A DNA stretch of 64,000 nt, from contig BSWB01000004.1 in NCBI GenBank assembly GCA_033239125.1, positions 34,159,501 through 34,223,500 on the forward strand, written 5' to 3'. The position numbers were made by a program, and so were the translations under genes. The DNA is from Fagopyrum homotropicum (taxonomy: Eukaryota; Streptophyta; Magnoliopsida; Caryophyllales; Polygonaceae). Positions 46,750 through 59,244 of the stretch are shown here, piece by piece. Under the pieces are notes generated by a model. It did no database searches, had not been told where the DNA came from, and saw only the letters and a program-made list of their open reading frames with translations. The stretch's first letter is position 1; every line of letters starts with the position of its first letter.

Positions 46750-49700
46750 TCATCTCATGTTGCAGCAAACGGGCCGCCCTAGCTGTAGCAATTTGTTCCA
46801 CAAGCAGATCATTTGTTTCGGGGACTGGTAATGCGCCGTGTAGTAGTCTTCTATGCATCCATATTGACAGAATTTTAAGCTGTGCACATACTGTACCGGT
46901 TTTGAGCTGTTGAATCGCTCTACCCACATGCCCATGCTCACGTCTTCCATCTTGAAGAGCTGCAGGAAAGCCGCGCGTTATGTTAGTGCCTGATAGAAAG
47001 ATCAGGGTCAAAGGCAAGAACTGGAACCTACCCTTAAATTGTGCTTCTCAAACTCTGAAACTATGTTGTGAGCGATATCTGAGGATAAAATGTAGCCTGG
47101 TCCGTTTGCATATGGTGGGTAGTCTTCTTCCGGCCATTCCTGAACAAACGCGGCATAATGAAGGTGAAAAAGATCAACATGGGCTTTAGAAGCTACCTAG
47201 TTAGGGAAACAAAAGTGTTTACCCAATTTTATACATGCTTGGTTTGGATGCATAATGCAAGTGTTATAATGCATGCTATAAGAAAAGTGACAATCGATAA
47301 TTGTATCATGACGAGAAACGGGAAATGTAGCAAGAGACAAGATTGTTTAAGAATTCCTCCCGTCAATACACCAACATTGTGCGTGTACTGCGGTCAGGCC
47401 ATGTAAGCAAGACTAAGCGAAACTTCTCACTGTACAGAAACTTGGCTGAAATCGATTACCTTAATGCAGATTTTAAAACAAACAAAAAAGTGGTGCAAGA
47501 GGAAGTAGAATTCAGTTGTATACCTCATATGTAACTGCCCATTTACCATTGCGTAGAGGCTTATGGTAGTAGTTGATGTTCCCGACATACAAACTGCTTC
47601 CTTCAGGAACTTTCCGTGCCTCAGATATAACCGCATCAACTCGAACGAAAGTATCGTCGTCACACTTCATAATATACTTTGCAGAGGCTGTTCGAACCTG
47701 TAGGCAAACATGTGTCATTACTTCCTTAGACTACCAACTTACTAGGCAGAAAGGGGAGAGGGAAAAGTGTAGTGCCGTGATAGTTACCCCATATTCACAT
47801 ATTGCCACTGTCTTCACTACAACAAGGTCATAATGGTCCATGTAAGGCACTATAACGATGTCCCCAAAAAATTCAGCCTCTTTTTTCAGCACTACATTCA
47901 CTTCCTTCCTTGCATGCTGCAGGAAACATATGAATGGGATTTAGATAACTATCACAGAAAGCAACAAACTGTGTGATCCATCTCATGTAACCCAAAAATA
48001 CAGACCAATGCAACAAAGAAGCGAGCCACTGCTTTAGAAGATTTAATAAGGTCATGTTGCATCCATGACTTCCTCACAGCCATCCTCTCAGCAAAATGGT
48101 TGCCAGAAGAAAGGATTCCTATGAAAAGCTCTGTGGGACCATCCGGAAGTGGAGGAGCTTGCCACCTGCTAGACATCTCAAGATGCCTTTGCGGGGCAAA
48201 GCTTGGATGTGCTGAAGGTAGAGAAGCAGCGAATACAGAATGCACATCGATGTCCCCATTGACAGTGAGCCCAGTAGCATCCTCAAGAGAGAAGCCCTAA
48301 ACACGAAATTTTGACAAGAAAAAGATTACAATTTACAACAAGTCCACGAATGATGAAATTTATATGATGTACAAGAATTATCTCACAGTGCGGTAAGGAA
48401 AGGAAGTGGCATGCCTCCCATCCACGTTAACATGATATCCTTCCAAGCCAGCACGAACTGTCAAAACAAATAATTTATCCTCCGCAAAGGGAAATGGCCA
48501 GTCAACTGACACTTTCTTTGTTCTGCCTATCAGCCTGCTCAGCCACCACGTTGCCTTAGACTCCTCCCCATGGTCATCATCACGAATCCATTTCTCACAC
48601 TTCACCATGCCATCAACTGCATATGGTCCAAGAATGATCCAAAGCTGTTTTAATCATACAGGGGAAAAGACAAGGCAGCAAAAAAGCTTATTTCAATTAC
48701 ACTAAAACGTCTTCAACTCTTGCTCCCACCCTCTTTTCCAAAAGGCAATACCGAGGGATCATAATTATCAGATGATGCAATCATAAAAAAAATGGCATAT
48801 TGTCTTTCTAAATTTCACTTTTGCATTATTTAGGCCGTGAGATCCAATACGTACACCATTCCATCCCCATTATCTTTCCAGTCACATCTAAATTTTAGAG
48901 GGAAAAAGATCAAATTTTCCGATAACCAACTATTACTAACCGCAATTTACAGAGAAAGCAATTAAATATGCCAAAGGATATCAAACCTGAACTTCAAGGT
49001 TTCATTAAACTCACCAGTCTCCTCTTCAGCTTTTGACTTCCATCCTTCACACCGAAGAGCAGTCCCCCATTGTTGTCTGTAGCAAGTGTTCTGCTCAATC
49101 ACAGGCTTCCCACTCCAGTCCCCCTTCAACCTGGGATTATAATGCAAAACCCTGGGAGGGTCCTCCCCATCTACAGTCTTCAGTCCAATCAATTCCATCA
49201 TAAATTGCGACACCATCACGCTTTGATCTCCATCCTTGAGCAATGATATCTTTGGATCATACTCAACATGAGCGACCCTTGGCTTGGCCACCACAGTTAA
49301 GTGAGAACCCAGTGTCAACCCACAGGGCAACACGATCACCTTCTTCTTGTCAAGGAACTCGGTTCCTGAAAGAGAAACTGAGTTGGGGCACGACTCTGTT
49401 TGATTCTCAGTCCTCTCAACAACAATCTGTAGCTTCCCAGATTTGAGCTCTTTCCAGAACTTCTCCCCCATCTGGAAAGCAAACATGGCAGACTTATGAA
49501 GCCCAGAGGATCCATCCTTCTTTGTACTATTCAATGCCCTCCAATCAAAATTCAACCCAGAAACAGTCTTATACTCTCTCAACTGCCTTTCAGAATTGGA
49601 CGAGGGTGAGAGCCCTGGTATCTTCAAAGGCGCCTTCAATGGGCGAATAGGAGCCGCCTTCTGCTGCAGCTCCTCCTCGCTGTCTAACCGGCGGGACGAC

Positions 49701-49903
49701 CTCAACGAGATGGCATCATTCTGGAAGTGGTGTCCAGCGCCAGACAAGGAATCATCGGTGTCTGAAGAAACAATTTTAAAGAAGAATGGGACTTCAAAGC
49801 TCATTAGGACTATGTAGAGACATCCTAACAGGACCATAATCCGAACCCATCTCTGCTGGGTTAGGCCGACAAACTTATCAAGCCTAGCCCTCTTCATCAA
49901 CAC
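46750..49903 (-). CDS. GALT6: Hydroxyproline O-galactosyltransferase (GT31, galectin domain), GALT6-like
   Basis: Adds the first galactose to hydroxyproline of arabinogalactan proteins in the Golgi (family knowledge). Coding exons, minus strand: 49015-49903, 48387-48616, 48006-48296, 47788-47916, 47524-47697, 47032-47139, 46750-46959. All have GT/AG borders and sum to 2031 bp = 676 aa plus TGA, close to the ~680 aa of Arabidopsis GALT members. Residues about 18-43 form a type II membrane anchor (MVLLGCLYIVLMSF). A plant galectin domain follows (LPCGLTLGSHLTVV, GDWSGKPVIEQNTCYRQQWG, WPFPFAEDKLFVLTVRAGLE). The GT31 catalytic part has FIGILSSGNHFAERMAVRKS, the DxD-type metal site KCDDDTFV, NINYYHKPLRNGKWAV, and the acidic KMEDVSMGMWVE. 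It ends CCNMR. A second Met at codon 3 could be the true start (674 aa). GALT3-5 relatives are alternatives; a phylogeny would decide. Confidence 0.93.
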
Positions 49904-50036
49904 AGAATATTAGATCAAGGGCTCGGATTTGAAGAAAGAAAAAACTTTACGATGCCTTCATAAAAAATCTGAATACACCAATCTGAACAACCAGCTGCAC
50001 TTCTTCTCACAGAATGCTTCAAATCAATCTGAAATT
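49904..50036 (-). other. 5' UTR, second exon part (GALT6-like)
   Basis: Directly upstream of the ATG. On the minus strand a good acceptor, TTTGTTTTATTCAG, ends at 50037, so the UTR is probably spliced here. Inference from splice signals only. Confidence 0.55.
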
Positions 50037-51898
50037 CTGAATAAAACAAATAAATGAAGAGACATTATTAATTCTTAATCAGAGCAGACACTGAATAATT
50101 GTGGGAAAATATCAGCATTGGAAACATTTATACAAGACATTAGGTTGAAACAATGTGCGAACTGATATGTGGAGTATATAAGACCAAGATGAATCAGATG
50201 TTTACATGACATGGTCATATAGACAAGGGACCGTTGCACAGTCAGACATGGATACGAAATAAGTCGGTCTAAGGAAATAAATGAAGATAACTGATAAATT
50301 TACCCAGTCTATATAACTCTTAGTGAATGATAACTAGGGTGAGCCTTTTTTAACTCATGATATTTATGGCCAAATGCATTCAATAAGGAAAACGTAACAA
50401 TAGAAGCAGATATTGATAACTGCATTTTGACCATGCAGCAAGTCAGCAGCATAAGAAGAATGACTAATAGCTCCTGTAAATAACACTTGATGTTGCAAGC
50501 ATACAGAACCAGAACCAGAGGCCTGACCCATAGATAGTAAGCCATCTTCAAGTATGCATTCAGTCTGTTTCTATCTTCAACCAGATAAAACAGTACTATA
50601 AGATTTTCTACAGATGCACTACTACCTAGCATGTATGTCCTAGATGACATATAAACTAGCAGCCTTAAGAAAAATACTCTGACACTAGGTTTTATCTTGC
50701 CAAAAAATCCAAAAAAGTCCAAACTAAGGGTCCACATAGCAGGGTACAGTATATGGTCCAGTATTAAACTATCCAGGAACTGGAAGTCTAAGCCGGGCCA
50801 TAATTTTCAAAAGGGCCTGCAAAATCAAGATTTGATCTGACCTGGTATGCACCCTATATATACTATTAATGAACATTGATTTTCCTAACCAAACTTATGA
50901 GAGTAAATTAGATTTCCCCCAAGACCCTAGAAGCATAGTTGATGATAGGATAGATCTGCAGTTAGAAAATTCAGAAGGAAGAAGAAAATATGCATCTTAA
51001 TTTCTCAACTTCATAGCAGGACTAAATATAAAATAGGTCAGAGACTTCTAATTTCCCTTTCAAGAATTCCGCGGTTTGACTTTATTTCATTTAGCTGTAA
51101 GGAAAATTTCCCAATCTTGCAGGTAAATCAAGGACCGGAATCATAAATTATGAAGGCTAATCAATATTAGAAAATTCCTTAAAAAAACATATCGAGCTTG
51201 CAAAAACAAGCATTTCACCCAGGATTTATGACAAGTCTTCCAGATTTACACAAAAACTTTGATCAGAATTTGATAAAAAAAAAAAGCTTATAAAACATCG
51301 AGATGGCCGATAAGAATAAGATACAAGAAAACTGATGTGCAAAACTTGCCTTAATAAAAAAAAGATGAAGACGTATTGAAGAAACCAACATGCAAAAGTA
51401 AATCAATGCATATTTCAAAAACCATTTGCACTGCATCAGCCTCATTTCAAGTACCATGCTGTGTAATCAATCCAAGCTCTTGAATATCATTCAATATGAC
51501 TACTATAGTTCGCCCCATTTTGCCTTTGATTTTGTGATGGTTTACCATCCATTGTCCTTCATATTGTCTCTCTACCGAACAAAACCACTCCTAATCTGTT
51601 ACCCAAATGCTAAAAAGGCTAAGAAACACACCCTTCTCATATCAAAACCTCCAAAAGTAAATGACTGAACAATCCAATACAAAAGCAACACAACTAAAAC
51701 CATGACGACATAAACGAAGTACCAAACCAAACAAAAAACAAACCCTAATCAACTCATTTCAGCACAAAATAAAACCATTAGCAACCAAACGCTTCTCTAA
51801 CCCCCAAATTCACCCCCAAACCGAGTTTTTTTATAAACTTCAGACAACGATCTGTAACAAAAATAGCGAAAGACCAACACCGAGGAGCTTAACTTACC
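50037..51898 (-). other. Predicted 1.86-kb 5' UTR intron (GALT6-like)
   Basis: Runs from donor GTAAGTT (just below 51899 on the minus strand) to the acceptor at 50037. It is T-rich on the coding strand, as leader introns often are. Frames inside (50309-50737, 51426-51668) look incidental. Confidence 0.5.
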
Positions 51899-52140
51899 GT
51901 CGGCGACGGCAGCTTCAAACTTGAGCAGCTGGAGCTGAGCAAGATCGAAAGCAACGGGAGCTGATGAGAAATTGGTTAGCTATAACGTTTCTTCTAGCGA
52001 TTGAAAGCTTTGACGGTTCAACTATGGCGGAGAAGAATAGACGAAAAGTTGATCGCAAGGGCCACGAGTTAACAGCAGTTTCCCGGCTGGTTTGGGCAGT
52101 AATGAAGCTATAGAGTCCAGGCTCTCCATTAACTTTCCAG
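51899..52140 (-). other. 5' UTR first exon and transcription start region (GALT6-like)
   Basis: More GC-rich than its surroundings and ending on the minus strand in GCCGACG/GTAAGTT. The start is not determined; about 52140 is a guess from where the promoter repeat begins. Confidence 0.5.
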
Positions 52141-52174
52141 AGCATAAAACCAATATTATATTGCGTTCGCCGTC

Positions 52175-52395
52175 ATTAGTCCCTAGCCCAATATGGAAGT
52201 CGGCCTATATTGAATTGGGTTCTAACTGCCGTTAAGCCCAATATTGAATTTGGCCCATATTGAATTGGGCTCTAACTGCCGTTAAGCCCAGTAAGGAATT
52301 TGGCCCATAATGAATGGGCTCTAACTGCCGTTCAGCCCAATATGGAATTTGTCCCATGTTTAATTGGGCTCCAACTGCCGTTAAGCCCAATACTC
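52175..52395. promoter_or_regulatory. Four ~50-bp tandem repeats with AACTGCCGTT and GCCCA motifs
   Basis: AACTGCCGTT occurs at 52224, 52274, 52323 and 52373, a spacing of 49-50 bp. Each unit also carries AAGCCCA/TTGGGCT and GGCCCATA-like boxes. AACNG/CCGTT fits MYB cores and GCCCA/TGGGC fits site II (TCP) elements by established motif knowledge. The array lies just upstream of the presumed GALT6-like transcription start. The 64-codon minus frame here is a product of the repeat. Confidence 0.75.
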
Positions 52396-52479
52396 TAATG
52401 GAAACAGTTTTTGGGTCGAATATCATATTTGACTGATATCCGATAACTTCCTATCCGGCGGAATTTGAAAACATCATGT

Positions 52480-53153
52480 GTATTATGTCCCGTCTCGTAA
52501 CAAATTTGTGGAACGGGAAGCGGGACGGAAATTTTATATCCCGGTTAATTCCGTCTCGTCCTGCATAGAAATAAAAATAATATTTTTATATTTTTAAAAA
52601 TATTATATAGATAGACAATATATATGAATTATAATTTTAATTATAAGAGTTATAATACTAATAAAATGCTAAAAGATAACCTTCTTTTACATTTGCGATT
52701 CACAACATGTAAAATAATGTTATTATTTGTAAACTATCAATAAGTTGTACCTCCATATTCTCCCGCCCGAATCAGCGGTCTGGCACTGGGTCTATGTAGT
52801 GCAATGTTAGGTTTTTTGAATGTGAATAAGTAAGACACACTTTACTGTAATTTGTATTCGTTTTGAATGCACTAACTACTGATGTAAGCCTCTTGAATCG
52901 GTAATTCGTTGTCGTTTTTTTGTTTGTTTTGTTTTATCATGTGTCTTTAAAATGAGAGAAAACGGGCATAAATATGGAATATAATCAGTGCATAATTCTT
53001 GCAGGATTAGGGTCGTCCCGTACCGTTCCGTCTCGTCCCACGTGGGACAAAACCCACACGGGACGAATAAAAAAAGTTGTATATCCCGTCCCGATTATAA
53101 TTTGCGGGACGGGACACGGGACTATCCCAATCCCGTCTCATACCCACCCCTAT
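52480..53153. mobile_element. hAT-like MITE remnant (tentative)
   Basis: The right side, reverse complemented, starts TAGGGGTGGGTATGAGACGG, typical of hAT-type ends, and is rich in GGGACGG/CCCGTCCC. The left side near 52487-52560 repeats CCCGTCTCGT and GGGACGG in the opposite sense but lacks a matching terminus. The middle (52560-53000) is AT-rich with nothing recognised. Confidence 0.35.
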
Positions 53154-53338
53154 CGGTAAGAATGATTTTACTACTATTACTTTTATTAAGAGTATTCATA
53201 ACATAAACTCATTAAATAAATATATATTAATAGAGTAATTAATAGTGGTAAGTTAATTAGAGTGATAAAAAATAGAAGAATATATAAAACAAAAGTCATA
53301 AAAAAGAGTTTCCTTCACCTAATTTTTTCTATAATAAA

Positions 53339-53798
53339 TCTATTATATACATACTAAAACAGAGCACAAGTTGATGACGTGGCGCGTTGTGGATGGAGTA
53401 TTTTTGAAATGGAGCTCCCACAATTAAAACCAATAAATCTTTATTTTTAAGCCAAAAAATCTTTTATTTTTAAATTAACAATTTTATAGGAACCAACTCA
53501 CGTTATTTCGAACTACTCTATTTTGTGTGACAATTTTTTTATAATATAAATTAAGCCAAAAAATCTTTTATTATTAAATTAACAATTTTATAGGAACCAA
53601 ATCACTCTCAATAAATATTGTATTATTAGAAAAACATTGTTCATGATGATATTAAAACATAAAATTTTATGTTGTTAAGTCAATTTAACCTGAACTAAAT
53701 GTACTATAAATAAATATGCGGTACATAATACATAAAAATAACAATAAAATACTTTTTATTTTAAATAAAACCCGCACAAGGTGCGGGGATTAAACTAG
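53339..53798 (+). mobile_element. Non-autonomous Helitron, 460 bp
   Basis: The 5' end is TCTATTATATAC (53339) preceded by A. The 3' end is CTAG (53795-53798) followed by T, the A^T target pattern. The hairpin CCCGCAC-AAG-GTGCGGG (53771-53787) lies 7 nt before CTAG, as expected for Helitrons. No Rep/helicase, no ORF. Confidence 0.85.
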
Positions 53799-54029
53799 TA
53801 GTAGTAATAAATTTGTAAATATATTATGACAAATGTGTAAATAAATTAAAAAAATAATCGTTAGGACTAATTAAATGAAATCTGTTTTAAGTAATATATA
53901 TAGATTTAGAAGCAAATTCAAAATGACACAAGCAACCCAAATAGCATTCTAAATTTATGTACCCATAAAAAGGCTATCCTCTTCTTATTCAAACATTAAC
54001 CATTAGAAGAAAATATGTACAGGTAGAGT

Positions 54030-56341
54030 TCATGAATGAGCATTGCCCGGTACACCCAGCGACAGAGCCACGCCTTCGAGCTCGCTTCCACGCCTCACAG
54101 TCTCTCGGAAAATCGAAGATGGCTGCACAGTTCTCCGGCCACCTGAACCGAAACCCGTCTCAGAATCCGCAGACACTCTCATTGTGGTTACATTCTGATG
54201 CAGAGCAGCTCCTCTTCTATGTACAACAGCGCCAGTAACCTGATCAATCTCATCAACAAAACAACACTTGTTATAGCAACTCATCAATCGATTCTTTCCG
54301 GGTTCGAGAACTCACCGGTGCAAACAGAACACCTCTGAACACACGCCCGTTGATGAGAGCAGTCATTAGATAGCCCGAGTCAAAAGCTCCATCCACCTTT
54401 CCTTGCACCTCTGCTCCAATCTACTCCACAAAACTCAAATGTAGCTCAGTTTATGCATCAAAGCTTAAGAATCTAAAGAAATTAACAATCTTTACCAGGC
54501 TTCGAAGCGGTTTTTCATTGTTATAGCTTGGTATTCTAACTGTGGTTTGTTCTTGATCGGATTGTGACGGGGACGAGTGTAGGGAGACCGAAACAGATTG
54601 CTCTTCCGGCTCAAATTGTTCCGTGTCATATGTTGATCTTATCCTTTTCGAATGCAGCTCTATGGTATCTTCTTCAATAGTGTTGCCAAGAAGCATTGTT
54701 TTCTAGTCATGAGCAAAGAAGCTAGATTAGGCGATTTCCGAGTAGCTAACACATAAAGAGTAATGAATGAAGTTTCATACCAAGTTTTTGTATCTTCGAT
54801 TAGACCGTTTCTTGTTCATGATCCGGTGATGATTTCCTAGTTCCTCGGATGGAGAAATGTTGTTCCATTTGTTAGGATGGTGGTTTCTTAGTCGGATTAC
54901 GAGGAATTCTCGTAGAGGGCGTTCGTCCTCTCCGCACCTATAGAAGCCGAATCATAGACATGTCAATAAAATGAACATTCTTGATTAAACCATGAAATTG
55001 ATCTCACCCTCCATAGATGACTATTTCGGATCCCGCAACAATGGCGGTATGGGAGAACCGTCCTTGTGGTGATGGCCCGAAGACATCAAGCCGAGACCAC
55101 AAGCATGTTTCCGTGTCAAAGATCCAAGAGTCATTGTAGTATTTGTTGTCACCAACTCCTCCAATGACAAAAATCTGCTAAACCATAACTCAAATAAGAT
55201 AGTTTTCACAATGACACAAAAAATAACACAAACAATCAACTCTACCTTATGACCAATGCTCACAGCAGCATGGCCTGCTCGCGCAGCCGGAGAAGATCCA
55301 TCAATTGCCAACTTCATCCAAGTCATGGTTTTGATATGAAACCTATGAACTTCCCCATGATACCTATCACCGGAATCTCCACCAAAGACGAATAGCTCGT
55401 CTCCAACTACACAAGCCACATGACTATCCCTAGGAGAAGGTGCATTGCCCATCAAATGATCATCAAGAGATATCCAAGCCATGGATTTCAAGTCAAGAAG
55501 ATGCAAATCATTCAAGTAATTGCCAATTCCTTCTCCACTTCCTCCAAACACTACTAATTTGTCGTCGCCAACAAGGGAGGCCGTGTGGCTTTCACGCGGA
55601 CAAGGAGGATTGCCCGTGCAAAGAGGCCGAGTCCACTCATTTGATCCAAGATCCAACATATAGAGGTCATTGAGCTTGTTTGAGCCATTTGTGCCACCAA
55701 ATACAAGCATTTTCTTCCCATAGAGCACAGCACTATGGCTATCTCTTGGGCCCGGACCCTTGCCCTTAGTCGCGAGCGCGTTCCATGACATTGTTTTGAG
55801 GTTTAAGACAAGAACATCACTCAAATGCAGTCCTCCACAACATCCCTAGTTTCAATTCAATGGAATACATCAAGTGAAAATACATTTTACCATGGCAAAG
55901 TAAAATCATTTTCTTTCTTTTTTTGGCCTGATCAGATACAAGGATGGAACAGTTAAAGGCAATGCAAGATCATAATTTTAACTCTTTTAAGGCATGCAGT
56001 AAGTAAGTATTTCCTTTCAGAATTTCACTTCATTCATCTAGAATAACACAAACACATGAACACAAATTCTGAATGACCCAGCAAGAGTATGTTTCAAAGA
56101 ACACATAAATTTCATATTAAATTATGAAATTAACACAAATAAAATCAAATCACATGCAATAATGAACATGATATATATATAATGAGTAAAAATTTGAAGT
56201 TAATTATATTACCCCAAATACATAAACAAGGCCATTTGAGTAGCAAGCAGAATGACCCCATCTTTCAGAAGGGATGAAGCCAGAGATCTTAGGGTATAAC
56301 CACATTGCCTGGTTTGCCAAATCTGGTGTTGATGAACCCAT
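54030..56341 (-). CDS. Kelch-repeat protein (galactose oxidase/kelch superfamily)
   Basis: Exons on the minus strand: 56213-56341, 55246-55845, 55008-55174, 54781-54937, 54496-54702, 54316-54420, 54030-54239. All have GT/AG borders and total 1575 bp = 524 aa plus TGA. The ATG at 56341 gives MGSSTPDLANQ. Residues about 25-310 hold five to six kelch blades, each with the PRDSH/RFSHT...FGG pattern: SERWGHSACY...VFGG, GPRDSHSAVL...VFGG, CPRESHTASL...VFGG, SPRDSHVACV...FVFGG, AARAGHAAVS...VIGG, QGRFSHTAIV...IYGG. They should form a beta-propeller for protein binding. The C-terminal ~200 residues are low-complexity (Ser/Glu/Arg), then a conserved VQGKVDGAFDSGYLMTALI segment. Similar plant proteins are annotated as RAB9-effector-like kelch proteins; the actual partner is unknown. 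No F-box or acyl-CoA-binding domain is present. Confidence 0.93.
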
Positions 56342-56520
56342 TTTTTTTTACTTGTGAAAAAAGAGGGTAAATTTGAGAGGAAGAAGAAGATGAAAATGTA
56401 GTGTAGAGAGAGAGAGAGAGGATAAAAGGGTCAAAAAAGAAGAAATGAAGAGGAACAAGGCAAGTGATATCTATCCATCCATCAAATGTCATCAAGAATT
56501 GGACATGAAAAGATGGGTGC
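56342..56520 (-). promoter_or_regulatory. 5' UTR of the kelch gene with a (GA)n/(TC)n tract
   Basis: AGAGAGAGAGAGAG at 56406-56420 on the plus strand, i.e. a CT-repeat on the transcript strand about 70 bp before the ATG, common in plant leaders. The short minus frame overlapping the ATG region is a different reading frame. Confidence 0.5.
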
Positions 56521-56660
56521 TTTCATGTCCATCTCACTGTGGCAACCAACAATAACAACAACACAAGCTGCTGTGAAACTGCTGACTCATCTTGGTACTG
56601 ATTTAAGGATTGCAAATAACTTCATTATTATGTAATTTCTGTCAAGTTTAGACCTTATTC

Positions 56661-56931
56661 AATAAAATAAGTTTTTTAATCAGGTTCAAGTCAACCACAT
56701 TTTCAGAGAGATTAATAGTGCAGCGGATAAGCTTGCAATTCTTGGTCATGAAGGTCATGCTGTGATTTCCCAGGAGCAGGATAGGACGACGGCTTGCCTG
56801 AGGGTCCCGACTCCGCTTGATGTTATCATCCGAAAGGATACCTTAGGATGGTCTACTACTAGATGTTGATCCTTCCTAATCCCTTACACGTTTTAGTCCA
56901 AAAAAATAAAATAAAATAAAATAAGTTTTTT
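56661..56931 (+). mobile_element. 5'-truncated LINE with RNase H tail and poly(A)
   Basis: Body about 56678-56914. The translation from 56683 reads VQVNHIFREINSAADKLAIL...LGWSTTRC stop: the C-terminal RNase H end of a plant L1-type LINE (HxxREIN-AAD-LA pattern). A short 3' UTR and an A-rich (AAAAT)n tail follow. A 17-bp direct repeat, AATAAAATAAGTTTTTT, flanks it at 56661-56677 and 56915-56931. Confidence 0.75.
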
Positions 56932-57152
56932 TTTTATGTTAATCAAGCTTTTCTTTTTATAAATTTAGCTTTTTTGAGTAACTAATTGTATAGTTATGTG
57001 GAGAATTTTGTAATACATAAAATTCTAATTAAATTTTGGTAAGAATAGTTTTTTTATAGATGATTATACAAAAGGAATAAATTTAATAGGATTAAAATCA
57101 ACATAATTATGTGTGTGATTTATATGAAGGAGAATATACATACAAATACACA

Positions 57153-57524
57153 TGTTCATATACGGGCCGAGTTCGGGTCGGACTTTTATAAAATATTGAG
57201 TCCGTTTATCCGGATCCGGCTCGGCATCGGGCCTGAAATGGTTGACGTACCTGATCGACCATTTCGGGCATGCGGGTATCCGCTTTTTATATTTTCAAAA
57301 AACTATTTTAAAAAATTATTATAATTATGATATTTTATGTAAAATATTAAATTTATTATAATTATCTAAATAATTTATATTTATAGTTAATATTTATAAT
57401 AGATACAATTTTTTTTTACTCGGACTGTCGGGCTGAACTTTTTAACCCGATCAGGCTTCTTTGCTCATGACCGTCCGTATTTTCGACGGAATGCCCGAAT
57501 ACAAATAGGTCTACATACAAAAGA
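57153..57524. mobile_element. Possible hAT-like MITE remnant
   Basis: GGGCCGAGTTCGGGTCGG on the left; the reverse complement of the right end reads TAGACCTATTTGTATTCGGGC. This is typical of a common plant hAT-type repeat but the ends do not pair cleanly. Low confidence. Confidence 0.3.
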
Positions 57525-57774
57525 TTAAAAGTTACCCAACAACCTCCCATAATCTATTTTTCAAATAATTTAGAAAACACTCACGAAAAGTTAAGCTGGT
57601 AAACAAATTTTATAATGACAAACAACACAGGCTTTTAAATAAATAAAAAAATCTTCAAAAAAAAGTTGGACAATAATACATGTCCAACATGTCATTAGGG
57701 TTTTAATTAACTATACAAAATTATACTTAAGTATATTATATTAGTTACTATGATACTTATAAGTTTTAATAAAT

Positions 57775-57810
<36 letters not shown>

Positions 57811-58473
57811 GAATAAAAGTATAAAATATATTTCATATATTTAAAAATGTGTGAAAAGAGTTAAAATTATAAAAATTATAAAACAAAAAGGGTAATAAAT
57901 AAACTCATTAAGTTATGACCTATACTACTATACTACTACAAGTCTATAATGTCCCAAAAAAACCTATAATACTATTAGCCTGTCATTATTTAATATTTAT
58001 CCTATGTAACTAGTGAATGTGAATGATTTGACATAAAATAACAAACAATAATTCACTATATACACGTTAAAAAGAAAAGGTAATTGTGAAAAAAATACTA
58101 TGAACAATAACCAAAAAGGGATTTAATTTTTTTTTTTGCAAATTATAATAAAAAAAATATTTTTCATATCAGTCTGTAAAATTAATTTCGATAATAAGAA
58201 AAAAGTTCGGCTCATAGTGAACCCATAACTTTAAACTACAGTTTTAAATGAAAAACTTTATTTTAGATTTTTTTGTTACAGTTTACTTAATTTTTTTTGC
58301 ATGTATATAAATCCTAATTTTGGACCATAACTTATATACAGTTATACTTAATAAAATTGAAACAATTGGGTTTACTATATTTTTTCTAGTTTTGTGTTTA
58401 GTAAATGTATCCCTGTATTGAGTTTGAGAATAAATATGGGGTATATTTATTTAATTGAAATATTAAAAAGCCT
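57525..58473. other. Intergenic, AT-rich
   Basis: An (AT)n microsatellite lies at 57780-57807. 58430-58473 is one arm of an inverted repeat with 60560-60660. No gene. Confidence 0.5.
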
Positions 58474-59244
58474 GTTACTACCAGGGGCGGCCTCAAGGGG
58501 GGGCGGGGAGGGGCGGCCGCCCTCCTCCGAGAAAAAAAAAAAAAAAAAAAATTTTTTTTGAAAAAAATCGTTTTAAAATGGGTTGTACTTCTCTCGTTTA
58601 TAAAAAAATTTTCTACAATTTATTTTTTTTAAATATCACTATTCTTGTGTTATATTTAAATGTTTTTTTTGGATCTTTCGTCGAAGTGAACGAAACTTCA
58701 TAAGTATTTCCCGTTTTAGACTCTAGAGTGAAATAATTCACCAAAATGCACGAGATTTGTTGTTTGGATTAGAAGCGCGGTCTTAGACCACACTTTTATT
58801 TGTAAAAAGCGTTGTCGAGGACAACGTTTTAATATCTGAAATAAAGATAACAAAAACACAAATAGAGCTGTGGTCCTAGACCGCGGCTATAGTGTAACGT
58901 TTTTTTTTTAAAATATATAGGCGCGGTCTATGACCGCGCCTTTTAAGTGTAATGTTTTTATAATTTTTTTTGTATTGTTGTTTATTGTAAGTAGATGACA
59001 TATTGACTTTGTTTTTATCGCAATTTTATTTTCATAAATATTTTTATCGAAAATAAAATTTCGCCCCCCCTTTTAAAATCCTGCGGCCGCCACTGGTCAC
59101 AACATAAGAGAATGTGGCTGCGGCTCTCATCCTCTAGTTGATACCATCGAAAAATGGGATCCAGTTCAGAAAATACAATTTTTCTTTTTGTACATAGTCA
59201 GTTTTTAACTAAACAGCTTCCATCTGATTAATTGAAGCTTAAAA

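Noticed and set aside
50309..50737. 142-codon minus ORF with hydrophobic segments
   Set aside because: Falls inside the predicted 5' UTR intron of the GALT6-like gene, with no Kozak context or family resemblance; the hydrophobic bias follows from T-rich sequence.
52232..52426. 64-codon ORF with internal repeats (GLTAVGAQLNMGQI-like)
   Set aside because: A direct translation of the 50-bp promoter tandem repeat.
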